A DNA stretch of 64,000 bases from Cytobacillus firmus (GCF_023612095.1 NZ_CP086235.1:3979501-4043500), one strand, 5' to 3'; shown: positions 7,981-17,583, counted from the stretch's first letter. The notes: generated by a model not told the origin, from the sequence alone. Translations and numbers: made by a program.

Positions 7981-9056
7981 TCACTTATAAACATCTTCCC
8001 GGGAATGGAACCCATCGGCAATAATAGTCCGATCCATATTATCTTTATCTACGGCAATGGGCGGAAGAAGGACGGCAGGGACTTCGATTTTGCCATTATT
8101 GATTTTTTGGTTTGTTTCAACAGACTCTCCTTTGGCCATTCTGACTGCAAGTTCAGCAGCTTCTTTGGTCAGTGTGCCGATAGGTTTATATACTGTCATC
8201 GTCTGCGTGCCTCTAATAATCCGCTGGGCAGCGGCAAGCTCGGCATCCTGTCCGGCAACAGGAATTTTACCTGCCAGTCCTTGCACTGCCAGCGCCTGGA
8301 TGGCTCCGCCCGCGGTTGCATCGTTTGCTGCAATCACAGCGTCTATTTGACCCTGGTTGGCGTTAAGCGCTTCTTCCATGTTCACAAATGCATTGGCCGG
8401 CGTCCAATCTCTTGACCATTGATCATATACAACCTGTATATCTCCTTTTTCAATTAAGGGCTGCAGCACGTTAAAGACTCCCCGTTTGAATAAATGAGCG
8501 TTATGGTCGGTGACAGCTCCCCCAATGTATACATACTTTCCTTTAGGTACCAGTTTGGTGATTGCTTCTGCCTGCAGCTCGCCAACTTTTTCATTATCAA
8601 AGGATATATATAAGTCTATATCTGCATTTTTCACGAGCCTGTCATATGAGATCACCTTAATGCCTGCCTCGTGTGCTTTTTTGACAATTGAAGCAGTCGC
8701 CTCAGCATTATGGGGAACCACAACCAGCAGGTCAACCCCCTGTTTAATTAAGGTTTCCGCCTGCGATATCTGTACGGCGTCATCCCCATTAGCCGCCATG
8801 ATCTCCACTTCGGCTCCAAGCTCTTCAACAGCCTCCTGGAACAGATCTCTGTCCTTCAGCCAGCGTTCCTCCAATAGTGTATCCATTGAAAAGCCAATCT
8901 TAATTGGCTCCTCCTCCCGCCGCCATCCATTATTTCACCGGCAGCAGGGATTGCTTTTCCGGAATTCACATCGCGTACTGCTTCTGTTTTACAGGCTGTC
9001 AGGGTGCAAACCAGAAACAGCGCAGTCAAAGTGAGCTTCCATTGGATTCTATACAT
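7981..9056 (-). pseudogene. Second sugar-binding lipoprotein (XylF/ChvE type), frameshifted
   Basis: Two overlapping frames together give one 358-residue periplasmic-binding lipoprotein. The start (minus strand from 9056) encodes a signal peptide with lipobox LTAC; the second frame from about 8918 carries IKIGFSMDTLLEERWLKDRD and the rest of the fold, including AANDATAGGAI and PVAGQDAELAA. The switch lies in GGCGGCGGGAGGAGGAG near 8918-8934: adding one G restores a continuous reading (GGGEEEPIKIGFS). It is the last gene of the sugar operon, 30 bases after the response regulator. Either a real frameshift or a homopolymer sequencing error. Confidence 0.8.
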
Positions 9057-9086
9057 CTGCCTTGCCCCTTTTTTCTTTCATCAATC

Positions 9087-10622
9087 CTATTTGCCCAAAA
9101 GGGCTTTGCGGAACTCTGTCGGTGACTGGCCGCACATTTTTTTGAATACCTTGCTGAAATAATTCGGTTCATGATAGCCTACCTCAAAGGTGATTTCTTT
9201 CAGGCTCTTCCCAGAATCAGCCATCAGCTTCTTTGCTTTTTCAATGCGGCATTCTGTCAGGAAGTCGATATAGTTTACCCCAAGCTTTTCTTTGAACATT
9301 TTACTGATGTAAATTGGGCTGAGTCCCACTTTCCTTCCCAGTGCTTCAAGAGAAATATCCTCATGGGAATGTTCGGTAATATAGTGTTTCAGCTGCTGGA
9401 TGGTGTCCGCTTCCAGACGATCGTAATGCTCCTTATACGATTTTTTCATTAATCTCATCAGTTGTTCGGTTTCCGTGCGCAATTGGCGGAAATCCCGGGT
9501 TTGATAAGCAAAAAACGGCACGGGAGCTTCAGACCCAATTTCACTCATTACCCGTGAAGCAATCCAGAGCATCTGCAGCACACGCTGCTGAGCTTGAACA
9601 ACCCCTTCTCTTTCTCTTTCACACCGCTGGATCATCTCCATTACACTAAGACTGACTTGATCCCATTTGCCAAGCCTGACCTGATCGAAAAACAGTTTTT
9701 CCCGCTCTTTAGTCAGCTGCAGATCTTCTCCGTTACTGAGAGCCGGCACATCGGAATAAAATCGGTATTTAACAGGAAGAGTGGAGTCCATGGTGGCAAT
9801 GAGAGATTCCTGATAGGATTGACGAATGGTCTGCAATGATCCGCAAACGTTCCCAATCCCTATGAACCAGCCTTCTAAAGAAGCCTTTTTCGGAAGGGAC
9901 AGGATTTCACCCGCAATGGATATCGCCTGGGAGCGGAATGATTGCTGCTTTTCCCGAAAAACAATGATCGGCAGCTGACGGCCATATAGGGCACCTACCC
10001 ATGCATTGCCAGCTTGCCTTACCTTCTCTTTTACCGGGCTATAAAGATGTTCATGTCCTTCAGGCAGCAGGATGCTCATAACAAATTGTTCATCGGTTGA
10101 AGGGATTTCGAGCATTTCAACCAGCATATCCAAATGAACTTCATGAACGTGGTCGAACAGCAGCTGTGTTACGACGTCCGTCTCAATCACCGGAATGGCC
10201 TTTTGCAGCGCATCCTTTTGAAGCTTCGTCAATGCGCGGAATTTCCGCTCTTCTTCAATCTCTTCAAGCACCTTCCCAACTGTTGCCTCAATTTCAGTGA
10301 TCTTGCTCGGTTTCAGCAGATAGTCCTTGACCCCTAGCTTTATCGCCTGGCGGGCATAATCGAAAGTATCGAATGCGGTAATCATGATAAATTTAATATC
10401 GGGATCATCTTCACTGATCAGCTTAATCGCTTCAAGGCCGTTCATCCCCGGCATTTGAATGTCCATCATAATTAAGTCAGGATGAAGCTCTTTAGCCATT
10501 TGAACAGCCATCTTTCCATTTTTCGCCTGGCTGATTTCAACGTCCGGAAATGCCTTCTGCAAAATCACTTCCAGCCCTTCCCTTTCAATTTGCTCATCAT
10601 CCGCGATCAGGAGTTTTGTCAT
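9087..10622 (-). CDS. AraC-type response regulator (YesN-like)
   Basis: 511 residues. An N-terminal receiver domain (about 1-120) has the acidic pair in IADDE, phosphoacceptor D54 in MMDIQMPGMNG, and K104-type lysine in DYLLKPSK. A middle region of about 280 residues links to a double helix-turn-helix AraC domain (about 410-510, ISLEALGRKVGLSPIYISKMF and VGYHEPNYFSKVFKK). It overlaps the kinase gene by 4 bases. It should activate the upstream sugar transporter genes in response to the binding-protein/kinase pair. Confidence 0.93.
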   Translation of the reverse strand: MTKLLIADDEQIEREGLEVILQKAFPDVEISQAKNGKMAVQMAKELHPDLIMMDIQMPGMNGLEAIKLISEDDPDIKFIMITAFDTFDYARQAIKLGVKDYLLKPSKITEIEATVGKVLEEIEEERKFRALTKLQKDALQKAIPVIETDVVTQLLFDHVHEVHLDMLVEMLEIPSTDEQFVMSILLPEGHEHLYSPVKEKVRQAGNAWVGALYGRQLPIIVFREKQQSFRSQAISIAGEILSLPKKASLEGWFIGIGNVCGSLQTIRQSYQESLIATMDSTLPVKYRFYSDVPALSNGEDLQLTKEREKLFFDQVRLGKWDQVSLSVMEMIQRCEREREGVVQAQQRVLQMLWIASRVMSEIGSEAPVPFFAYQTRDFRQLRTETEQLMRLMKKSYKEHYDRLEADTIQQLKHYITEHSHEDISLEALGRKVGLSPIYISKMFKEKLGVNYIDFLTECRIEKAKKLMADSGKSLKEITFEVGYHEPNYFSKVFKKMCGQSPTEFRKALLGK

Positions 10623-12058
10623 GCTGCCCCCCTCCTATCTTTTGGTATTTTCATCACCACTTTTGTTCCGTCTGCACTGCTTTCGATACTCATGATATCT
10701 TCATATCCATAAAAAAGCCGGAGGCGCCTGACGACATTAGTAAATCCGATGCCTGTTGTTTTTCCATCCGTTTGGATAAATTGCCCTTGAAGAATCTGTT
10801 TAATTTTGGATTCCTCAATGCCGGGACCATCGTCTTCCACCTCTATGATCACACAGTCTTTCCCGTCCTGAATGCGAAACCAAATGACTCCGCCTTCTTC
10901 CCTTGGTTCAACTGCATAGTTAACAGCATTTTCAATGATCGGCTGCAATGTAAGCCCAGGGATGTCTACTTGGAGACAGGATTCATCAATTGACATCTTT
11001 AACTGCAGGCGATCTGTAAATCTGGCTTTTTGAATATCCATATACTGCTGCAGTACCATCACTTCTTCCCTGAGTGTGACAGGCCGATCAAGCCTTTTTA
11101 AGTTATAGCGCAGCAGGCCGGCAACACTCACCAGCAAATCGCTGGTTTCATGAGAGCCTTCCAGGTAGGCTTTTTTTGAAAGAGTATTAAGTGTGTTAAA
11201 TAGAAAATGGGGATTGATCTGGCTCTGCAGATTCAATAGCTGACTTTCCTTCAGCAGCAGCTTGCTTTCCTGCAGCTCATGCTCCAGCTGTGCTTTGTGC
11301 TGTATCTCTGATATCAGATTATTGATATTAATACGCATACGATCAAAGGTCTGGGCAAGGAAGGCAATTTCATCATTTGAATCGACCTTTATCGGCAGGT
11401 GAAATCTTCCCCTTGATAACTCATTCGCAGCTTGAGTCAGCTTCTGTACAGGCTTCGTAATGCTTAATGAAAAACCATAGGTTAAAAGCATCAAGAGGCA
11501 GGTGATCATCAGCATAACCCAAATCCCGAGCTTCTTAATTTCCCCGGATTGTTCAATGATTCCCCTGTAAAAGCGTTCATAGGTATTCAGTTCACTATCA
11601 ATTAACGTAAGCGTCATCTCGGAGATATACATCGAGATGCGTGTAGCTTCGGCAAACTCTTTAGCGGAATCCTCCTTCTCATGTTCATTAAAGAATAGAA
11701 GAGAGCGGTCTGCCGTCTCTGCCAGACTATCAATCAGATTTATATAATTAGTCAAAGCAAACTCATTTTCCGAATTTCGAAGATATAAAATTTCCTTTTT
11801 CACTTTTTCCATACTTTTCTTGCTATTGTTCAGTTTTTCCAAGTTTTCCGAAGTTGGTGTGATAAAGTAGTTATTCAAATCTGCGATTACCTGCTGGCTG
11901 GTTCTTGTTACCTCGTTCATCCTGAGGTATCGCTGAAGAATGTCGTTATACTGATTCTGAGTCTTCTGATTATAATAGGTAAGTGTGATCCAAATGGCTG
12001 CCATAATCAATAGAATGACCGTTGTGAGTGTCCAGATCTTCTTATGAATTTTATTCAT
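10619..12058 (-). CDS. Sensor histidine kinase (YesM/LytS-like, HisKA_7 type)
   Basis: 479 residues: transmembrane helix about 8-28, extracytoplasmic region, second helix about 175-195, HAMP about 196-248, a His_kinase domain with the phosphorylation motif QINPHFLFNTLNTLS, and an ATPase domain with the N box in QPIIENAVNYAV and G boxes EDDGPGI and GIGFTNV. It overlaps both neighbours by 4 bases, so the sensor, kinase and regulator are translationally coupled. Confidence 0.93.
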   Translation of the reverse strand: MNKIHKKIWTLTTVILLIMAAIWITLTYYNQKTQNQYNDILQRYLRMNEVTRTSQQVIADLNNYFITPTSENLEKLNNSKKSMEKVKKEILYLRNSENEFALTNYINLIDSLAETADRSLLFFNEHEKEDSAKEFAEATRISMYISEMTLTLIDSELNTYERFYRGIIEQSGEIKKLGIWVMLMITCLLMLLTYGFSLSITKPVQKLTQAANELSRGRFHLPIKVDSNDEIAFLAQTFDRMRININNLISEIQHKAQLEHELQESKLLLKESQLLNLQSQINPHFLFNTLNTLSKKAYLEGSHETSDLLVSVAGLLRYNLKRLDRPVTLREEVMVLQQYMDIQKARFTDRLQLKMSIDESCLQVDIPGLTLQPIIENAVNYAVEPREEGGVIWFRIQDGKDCVIIEVEDDGPGIEESKIKQILQGQFIQTDGKTTGIGFTNVVRRLRLFYGYEDIMSIESSADGTKVVMKIPKDRRGAA

Positions 12059-13053
12059 TGCTCTTCCATCGCCTTTAATATCCTGATATCGGTAAGATAG
12101 CCGTCAGATTTCAGCGGCACTTCTTCATCTTTAAGCCATTTTAAGATCAGCTCAGCACTGAGGCTTCCCATTTTCTCAGGAGATTGTTCAATGATTCCAT
12201 CGAGCTTTCCCTGATTAAGTAAAGAAAGTGAATCCGGACCATCATCGAATGAATAGATGTAATAAGGCTCTATCTGTGATCGCCTGCCAATCTCCTGAAT
12301 CATCGCTTCGGCTATGTTGGCTTTAATCGCTATAAAACTATCAGTATCCGGATTTAGATTCAGCATGTTCTGGGTGGAAGCAATAATTTCCTCCCTGACA
12401 TCCGTCGTTTCAGCATAGACGGTCCGTATGCCGGGATAATCCTTCAGGACATCATGAATGCCGTTTAAGCGCTGCTGCAAATAATACTCTTTATGCTTGT
12501 CGCCCATGAGAATGACTTTTCCCTCATGGCCCATGTCGTCGATAAGCTGCTCTGCAATTAACTGCCCGGCCAGATATTGATCCGAACCGACATATGTTTT
12601 TCTCAGGCTTTCAGCTTTGGGGACATCATTGGCCACGGTAATAATCGGAATGCCATAAAAAGGCGCTTTTATTTTAACTAAATCTTTAAATTCCGGGGTG
12701 TCCAGACCCTGAACGATAATACCGTCCACTTTCGACTGAATCGCGATCTCCAGCTTCTTCAGAAAATCCTCCTGGTTCTTTCCATAGCTTCCCCAGACTT
12801 CAAGGCTTGCTCCATCCTTCCGCGCCTGTTCTTTTGCTGCAATGCCAGCCTTGTCCCAGAAAGGAGTGTCTAATTCCTGGGTAATCAGGACCAGCCGGTA
12901 TTTCATATCCTGTCCATCTGCAGCAGCAGGAAGATCCTCCCCTGATGTAAGCGCTTTCTTTGTGAGTGCTAATGTAAAATAACCAAGGACGAGACATGTG
13001 ATGCAAATTATTAAAATACTTATTTTACGCAAGGGTCGTATCTCCGTTTCCAT
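12055..13053 (-). CDS. Membrane-anchored sugar-binding sensor protein (XylFII/RbsB-like)
   Basis: 332 residues: an uncleaved-looking N-terminal signal anchor (ISILIICITCLVLGYFTLAL) followed by a type-1 periplasmic binding fold (LVLITQELDTPFWDKAG and later IKANIAEAMIQEIG). No lipobox. Fused operonically to a kinase and regulator, this is the layout of the XylFII-LytS-YesN three-component xylose sensor described in clostridia. The ATG at 13053 has no clear ribosome binding site; a TTG seven codons in (13032) has GGAG at 9 bases and may be the true start. Confidence 0.85.
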   Translation of the reverse strand: METEIRPLRKISILIICITCLVLGYFTLALTKKALTSGEDLPAAADGQDMKYRLVLITQELDTPFWDKAGIAAKEQARKDGASLEVWGSYGKNQEDFLKKLEIAIQSKVDGIIVQGLDTPEFKDLVKIKAPFYGIPIITVANDVPKAESLRKTYVGSDQYLAGQLIAEQLIDDMGHEGKVILMGDKHKEYYLQQRLNGIHDVLKDYPGIRTVYAETTDVREEIIASTQNMLNLNPDTDSFIAIKANIAEAMIQEIGRRSQIEPYYIYSFDDGPDSLSLLNQGKLDGIIEQSPEKMGSLSAELILKWLKDEEVPLKSDGYLTDIRILKAMEEQ

Positions 13054-13150
13054 AGTATAAATGGCTGAATATTTTTATCATATCACCTTTTTAACCCCTA
13101 TAGAATACCCGGGATGAAAGGAGGATGATAAGCTGCTGGAACATACAGCT

Positions 13151-13177
13151 GGGGCACCCTAATTCGACGGATGCCCC
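13151..13177. other. Intercistronic hairpin without T run
   Basis: GGGGCACCC and GGATGCCCC pair with one mismatch in the 164-base gap between mmsB and the sensor gene. With no T tract on either side it looks like a processing or stability element rather than a terminator. Confidence 0.45.
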
Positions 13178-13217
13178 AAATCATTCTGTCCTGCTATGAA
13201 TCCAGGAAACTGAAAAT

Positions 13218-14393
13218 CTATCCTCTCTTCTTCCGGGTCATGACATCAAAAATTACAGCCCCGGCCAAAACGCCTCCACGGATCATATACTGTAGAGAAA
13301 CTCCGACACCGAGAAGATTCATGCCGCTTGATAAGGAAGCCATAACCACAGCTCCGATAATAGCACCGGTGATTTTCCCTACGCCCCCCGCAGAAGAAAC
13401 CCCTCCGACATAAGCAGCTGCAATGGCATCAAGTTCAAATAAAGTCCCTGCTGTAGTGGTCGCTGATTGAAGCCGCGAAGTAAATAATATACCTGAAAGC
13501 GCCGCCAGCATTCCCATTGAACCGAATACAATATAAGTAATTTTATTTACATTGATTCCGCTTAAATGTGCAGCTTCCGGATTGCTTCCGACTGCATATA
13601 CATGCCTGCCAAGCACCGTTTTTGTTGTCAGAAAGTGATAAATTACAACGACCAGAAGCATAATGACCACTGTCCAGGAAAACCCGTTGTATCCTGCAAG
13701 GATCCAGGTAATATAGGAAATAATAGCAGAAACAAACACTAACTTTAGTATGAAAATCCCATTTGATACTACCTCAAACTGATATTTAATTTTATTTTTA
13801 CGGGTGGAAATTTCACTGTATATATACATTAATATAGCTAATAACCCCAGTATCAGCGTAAGCAGGTGAAGCCCATTCACTTGCATGAGGGAAGGGATGA
13901 ACCCGTTTCCGATTGCGTTAAATCCGTCATCCTTGATGATAATGGTCCCTGTTTTCTCCGTTACCTGAAGAAGCGCTCCCCTAAAGATCAGCATTCCTGC
14001 AAGAGTAGCCACGAAAGAGGGGATACCGAATTTTGCAACCAGGAGCCCGTTGAACAGCCCGACAACAATGCCAAGCACCAGGATAATCGGGATGGTGATA
14101 TAAAAAGGGATTCCCATTCCAGTTAATAAAATCGCTGCAATAGCTCCCAAAAAGCCGGCGACGAATCCGACTGAGAGGTCAATATGCCGAATCACGATCA
14201 CAAGTGTCATCCCCACTGCCAGAACAGCGATATACCCTGTCGAATCCAGCAGATTACTGATATTCCGTGAAGACATAAATAGCCCGTCAGTCATAATGGT
14301 GAAGGTAAGCATAATAACAAATAAGGCAATGTACATGCCATAGTCACGGATATTATCTTTAAATAGCGTTTTTGCTTCGTTAATAAATTCCAT
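13218..14393 (-). CDS. mmsB: Monosaccharide ABC transporter permease (MmsB/GguB/XylH type)
   Basis: 391 residues and about ten membrane helices, the length of XylH/GguB permeases. Typical motifs of the BPD_transp_2 family: GMTLVIVIRHIDLSVGF in the third helix and AYVGGVSSAGGVGKITGA near the C-terminus, the loop contacting the ATPase. It follows mmsA by 12 bases with AGGAGG before the ATG. Channel for the sugar bound by ChvE. Confidence 0.92.
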   Translation of the reverse strand: MEFINEAKTLFKDNIRDYGMYIALFVIMLTFTIMTDGLFMSSRNISNLLDSTGYIAVLAVGMTLVIVIRHIDLSVGFVAGFLGAIAAILLTGMGIPFYITIPIILVLGIVVGLFNGLLVAKFGIPSFVATLAGMLIFRGALLQVTEKTGTIIIKDDGFNAIGNGFIPSLMQVNGLHLLTLILGLLAILMYIYSEISTRKNKIKYQFEVVSNGIFILKLVFVSAIISYITWILAGYNGFSWTVVIMLLVVVIYHFLTTKTVLGRHVYAVGSNPEAAHLSGINVNKITYIVFGSMGMLAALSGILFTSRLQSATTTAGTLFELDAIAAAYVGGVSSAGGVGKITGAIIGAVVMASLSSGMNLLGVGVSLQYMIRGGVLAGAVIFDVMTRKKRG

Positions 14394-14405
14394 TAGTTTA
14401 ACCTC

Positions 14406-15925
14406 CTATTGCGTAGCAAGCTGCATAATGCTTTCCTGATTTGCTTCCTCAATCGACAGCTCGCCTTTTATTTGTCCTTCCGCCATGACATAGACACGAT
14501 CGCTCATCCCCAGGACTTCACCCAGTTCTGAAGAAATCATTATGATACTCATGCCTTCCTCAATCAATTTATTCATAATCGTATAAATTTCGAATTTAGC
14601 CCCGACATCAATGCCCCGCGTCGGCTCGTCCAGAATCAGCAATCTCGGTCCGACAAAAAGCCATTTGCCCAGCGACACTTTCTGCTGATTCCCCCGCTCA
14701 AGTTGCCGACAACCTGTTCAAGGGAAGATGCTTTAATGTACATGGACTTTTTATATTCCGTTGTTTCCTTTACTTCTTCGTTATCGTTAATTACTCCATT
14801 GACAGCAATACGATTAAGGTTAGCTGCAGAGATGTTGTTTTTAATATCCTGTATTAAAAACAGCCCATCCCCTTTCCGGTCTTCCGTCACGTACGCAATC
14901 CCCGACCTGATGGCGTCACTCGGATGCTTCAGCGTTTTAGGAACGCCATCCACCAATAGCTCGCCTTGTAATTTATATGATTTTGGATTTCCGAAAATAC
15001 TCAGGGCAAGTTCTGTCCTGCCTGACCCCATCAAGCCCGCAATCCCGACGATTTCTCCTTTCTTAACATGGAAATTAACATCTTTTACAACCTGCCTGCC
15101 CAGATGCACTGCATACGCAGACCAATCTCGAAGCTCAAGGACAGGATCGCCAAATGTTTTGTTCGGCCTCTTCGGATAGATATCTTCAATCTCCCTGCCG
15201 ACCATGTTTTTAATAATGACATTTTCAGAGATTTCGCCTTTTGCTGCGTCCAGGGTACAAATGGTTTGGCCATCACGAAGCACCGTCGCCTTGTCTGCAA
15301 TGGAGATGACTTCTTTCAGTTTATGGGAGATCATGATGCAGGTAATTCCCTGCTCTTTCAGCTCACCTAACAGATCCAGCAGATTTTCGCTGTCATCTTC
15401 ATTCAGTGCTGCAGTCGGCTCATCGAGGATAAGGAGTTTCACGTCCTTGCTTAATGCTTTTGCAATTTCGACTAATTGCTGTTTGCCAACGCTCAGATCT
15501 TTAACAAGAGTTTCAGGATTCACATCAAGCTTAACTTTATCCAGCATTTTTTTAGCTTCAGCAATCGTCCGGTTCCAATCGACAATTCCGCCTTGCTTAA
15601 TTTCATTGCCCGCAAAAATATTTTCATAGACTGTCAGATCAGGAAATAAGGCAAGCTCCTGATAGATAATGACGATTCCTGCTTTTACGCTGTCGCTGAT
15701 TGTATTGAATTGCTGCACAGTGCCCTCAAATACAATATCCCCCTGATAGGTGCCATAAGGATAAACACCGCTGAGTACTTTCATCAAAGTGGATTTGCCC
15801 GCTCCATTTTCACCAATTAAACAGTGAATTTCGCCTTTTCCCACCTTGAAATTGACATTGCTGAGCGCTTTAACACCTGTGAATTCCTTGGAAATCCCGT
15901 GCATTTCCAAAATATTTTCGCTCAT
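14406..15925 (-). pseudogene. mmsA: Monosaccharide ABC transporter ATPase (MmsA/GguA), frameshifted
   Basis: Double-ATPase subunit, 506 residues when repaired. The first ATPase has Walker A GENGAGKST and signature LSVGKQQ with Walker B LLILDEPT; the second has degenerate Walker A GLMGSGRTE. The second signature is broken: the frame from 15925 reads VGNLSGG then runs off to a stop, while the rest ([17 protein letters not shown] then LDEPTRGID) continues in another frame. One extra G in the GGGGG at about 14690-14694 restores [17 protein letters not shown] at 15925 follows AAGGAGGGAG. Real loss would disable uptake. Confidence 0.85.
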
Positions 15926-15961
15926 TATGACTCCCTCCTTAGCCAAAAAGCTATTCAGAAG

Positions 15962-15997
15962 GAGAAATAGTGATAGACGCCTCTATCACTATTTCTC
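15962..15997 (-). other. Perfect 15-bp hairpin between chvE and mmsA
   Basis: GAGAAATAGTGATAG pairs exactly with CTATCACTATTTCTC across a 6-base loop. No T run follows on the minus strand, so it most likely protects the 3' end of the chvE message and lets the binding protein be made in excess over the ATPase, as in other binding-protein operons. Confidence 0.65.
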
Positions 15998-16009
15998 GTC
16001 CATTATTAA

Positions 16010-17116
16010 TTAAAGCCCTGTAAATTCATCTGCTTTATAGTATTCAGAATCAATCAGTTCTTTCTTCACGTTGTCTTTGTCGACAACAATTACATCTGTT
16101 TGCTTCGCTTTCACTTCAATCTTCCCGTTATCGTAAGAACCTGTTGTCTCAGGGTCTTTGTCTTCAAGGATTTCAATAGCCATGCCCATTGCATCTTTTA
16201 CAAGAGTACGAACATCCTTGAATACTGTCATGGATTGCTTTTCATCAATCACATACTGAATGGAAGCTTTCTCAGCATCCTGACCTGTTACAAGGTAGCT
16301 GGATACTGCGCTGTCTGTTCCAAAAACATCTGCAATGGAACGCGCAGTTCCGTCGTTCGGAGCAAGAATAGCCACATCGCCCTTCATATCGTCAGAAGCA
16401 GCTGTCAAATGCGTTTGAGCTTTGTTCTTCGCTTCGTTTGGATCCCAGTTTGTTGTCACCTGGCCAATAATTTTGCTCAGCTGGTCACGGGACAGATCAG
16501 CTGTATCTTTCAAAGCTTCGGCTTCGCTTGAGTTAGCAATCTTGAATGTGCCATCTGCAACCTTAGGCTGAAGCACACTCCATGCTCCCTGGAAGAATAA
16601 GAAAGCATTGTTATCAGAAGCTGCGCCGGCGTATAGGTACAGAGGCACGTCCTTGCCCTTTGCGTTGTCGATCAGGTATTGCGCCTGAGCAGCTCCTACA
16701 GCAAGGCTGTCAAATGTTACATAATAATCAATTGCATCTGTGTTCGTAATTAAACGATCATAAGAAATGACTTTTACACCATCTTTTTTTGCTGCTTCAA
16801 CCGCTGCAGCAGCTGCATCTCCATCCTGCGGACAGATAATCAGCACATCAATTCCTTTGTTCAGCAAAGTCTCAACATTTTCTTTTTCCTTAGCTGAAGA
16901 TCCCTGGCTAAACAAAATTTCAGTTGTATATTCTGTTCCTTTTAACGCGTCTTTAAATCTTTGCTCATCCTGAACCCATCTTGGTTCATCCTTCGTTGGC
17001 AATACAATTCCCACACTTACTTCACTGCTGCCGCCACCAGTGCCCTGGCTGCATCCTGCTGCAATAATGGCAAAAATCATCAGCATTAGAGAAATGACTT
17101 TCCATTTTCTTTTCAT
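16010..17116 (-). CDS. chvE: Sugar-binding lipoprotein of the MmsAB transporter (ChvE-like)
   Basis: 368 residues: signal peptide with lipobox IIAAGC (Cys 21 region), a Gly/Ser linker, then the type-1 binding fold of the ChvE/XylF multiple-monosaccharide group (VGIVLPTKDEPRWVQDEQRF, DVLIICPQDGDAAAAAVEAA, VISYDRLI, VTGQDAEKAS). It delivers an aldose such as xylose, arabinose or galactose to MmsAB. First gene of the operon, with AAGGGGG before the ATG, a promoter and a cre site upstream. Confidence 0.92.
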   Translation of the reverse strand: MKRKWKVISLMLMIFAIIAAGCSQGTGGGSSEVSVGIVLPTKDEPRWVQDEQRFKDALKGTEYTTEILFSQGSSAKEKENVETLLNKGIDVLIICPQDGDAAAAAVEAAKKDGVKVISYDRLITNTDAIDYYVTFDSLAVGAAQAQYLIDNAKGKDVPLYLYAGAASDNNAFLFFQGAWSVLQPKVADGTFKIANSSEAEALKDTADLSRDQLSKIIGQVTTNWDPNEAKNKAQTHLTAASDDMKGDVAILAPNDGTARSIADVFGTDSAVSSYLVTGQDAEKASIQYVIDEKQSMTVFKDVRTLVKDAMGMAIEILEDKDPETTGSYDNGKIEVKAKQTDVIVVDKDNVKKELIDSEYYKADEFTGL

Positions 17117-17183
17117 TCTTTTCCCCCTTATAATGGATAAAAATTACTTGCCTACAAGAAAATTATATCTTTATTACTAGTTG

Positions 17184-17198
17184 ATGAAAGCGTTATCA
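17184..17198 (-). promoter_or_regulatory. cre site (CcpA) of the sugar operon
   Basis: ATGAAAGCGTTATCA fits the consensus WTGNAANCGNWNNCW at every position. It lies about 15-30 bases downstream of the predicted -10, the position at which CcpA acts as a repressor or roadblock. Confidence 0.85.
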
Positions 17199-17212
17199 CT
17201 AGCACTCTTTTA

Positions 17213-17241
17213 ATATTATCTGTAAATTTTTATTCTTCCAA
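17213..17241 (-). promoter_or_regulatory. Promoter of the chvE-mmsAB operon
   Basis: Minus-strand TTGGAA, 17 bases, TAATAT. The -35 is weak, as expected for a promoter needing an activator such as the AraC-type regulator encoded in the operon. Confidence 0.6.
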
Positions 17242-17401
17242 TTAATCATGGATTCCGCTGGTTATCCTTATGGATACTGACTGGCGGATCTTTCTTTCCA
17301 GACGAAGGCTCCCTTCGTCCGCCGAATTCTTTCAGACAAAAAAATGGCAGCCTTCAAAGGCCGCCTGTGTAAAAAGGCCCCCACGAGAGCCTTTTGCCAT
17401 A

Positions 17402-17579
17402 TTAAGATTTCAGCCTTCCAACCAGTGTCTGCAGCTGTTCAGCTCTCAAGCTAAGATGTTCGGCAAATGCAGCAATTTCTTCTATAGAAGATAACTATTC
17501 TTCAGATGATGCAGCCACATTTTGCGACGCTGCAGATGATTCCTTTGATATCATAGCTATATTTTTTCGTCTGCTCGGC
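17402..17579 (-). pseudogene. C-terminal remnant of a methyl-accepting chemotaxis protein
   Basis: The minus strand encodes the end of an MCP signalling domain: AEQTK, then after a one-base slip IAMISKESSAASQNVAASSE, an in-frame TAG in place of a Gln codon, and LSSIEEIAAFAEHLSLRAEQ ending in LVGRLKS. Sensor, membrane and most of the coiled coil are missing. The remnant abuts the terC terminator, so a deletion probably created the junction. Confidence 0.75.
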
Positions 17580-17583
17580 ACAC

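Noticed and set aside
8510..9034. Plus-strand 174-codon open frame
   Set aside because: Antisense to the second sugar-binding protein; composition (Ser/Thr-rich) is the mirror of that gene and there is no ribosome binding site.
10550..10993. Plus-strand 147-codon open frame
   Set aside because: Antisense to the junction of the response regulator and kinase genes; low-quality Phe/Pro/Ser composition.
14703..15179. Plus-strand 158-codon open frame
   Set aside because: Antisense to mmsA; no start signal and no recognisable domain.
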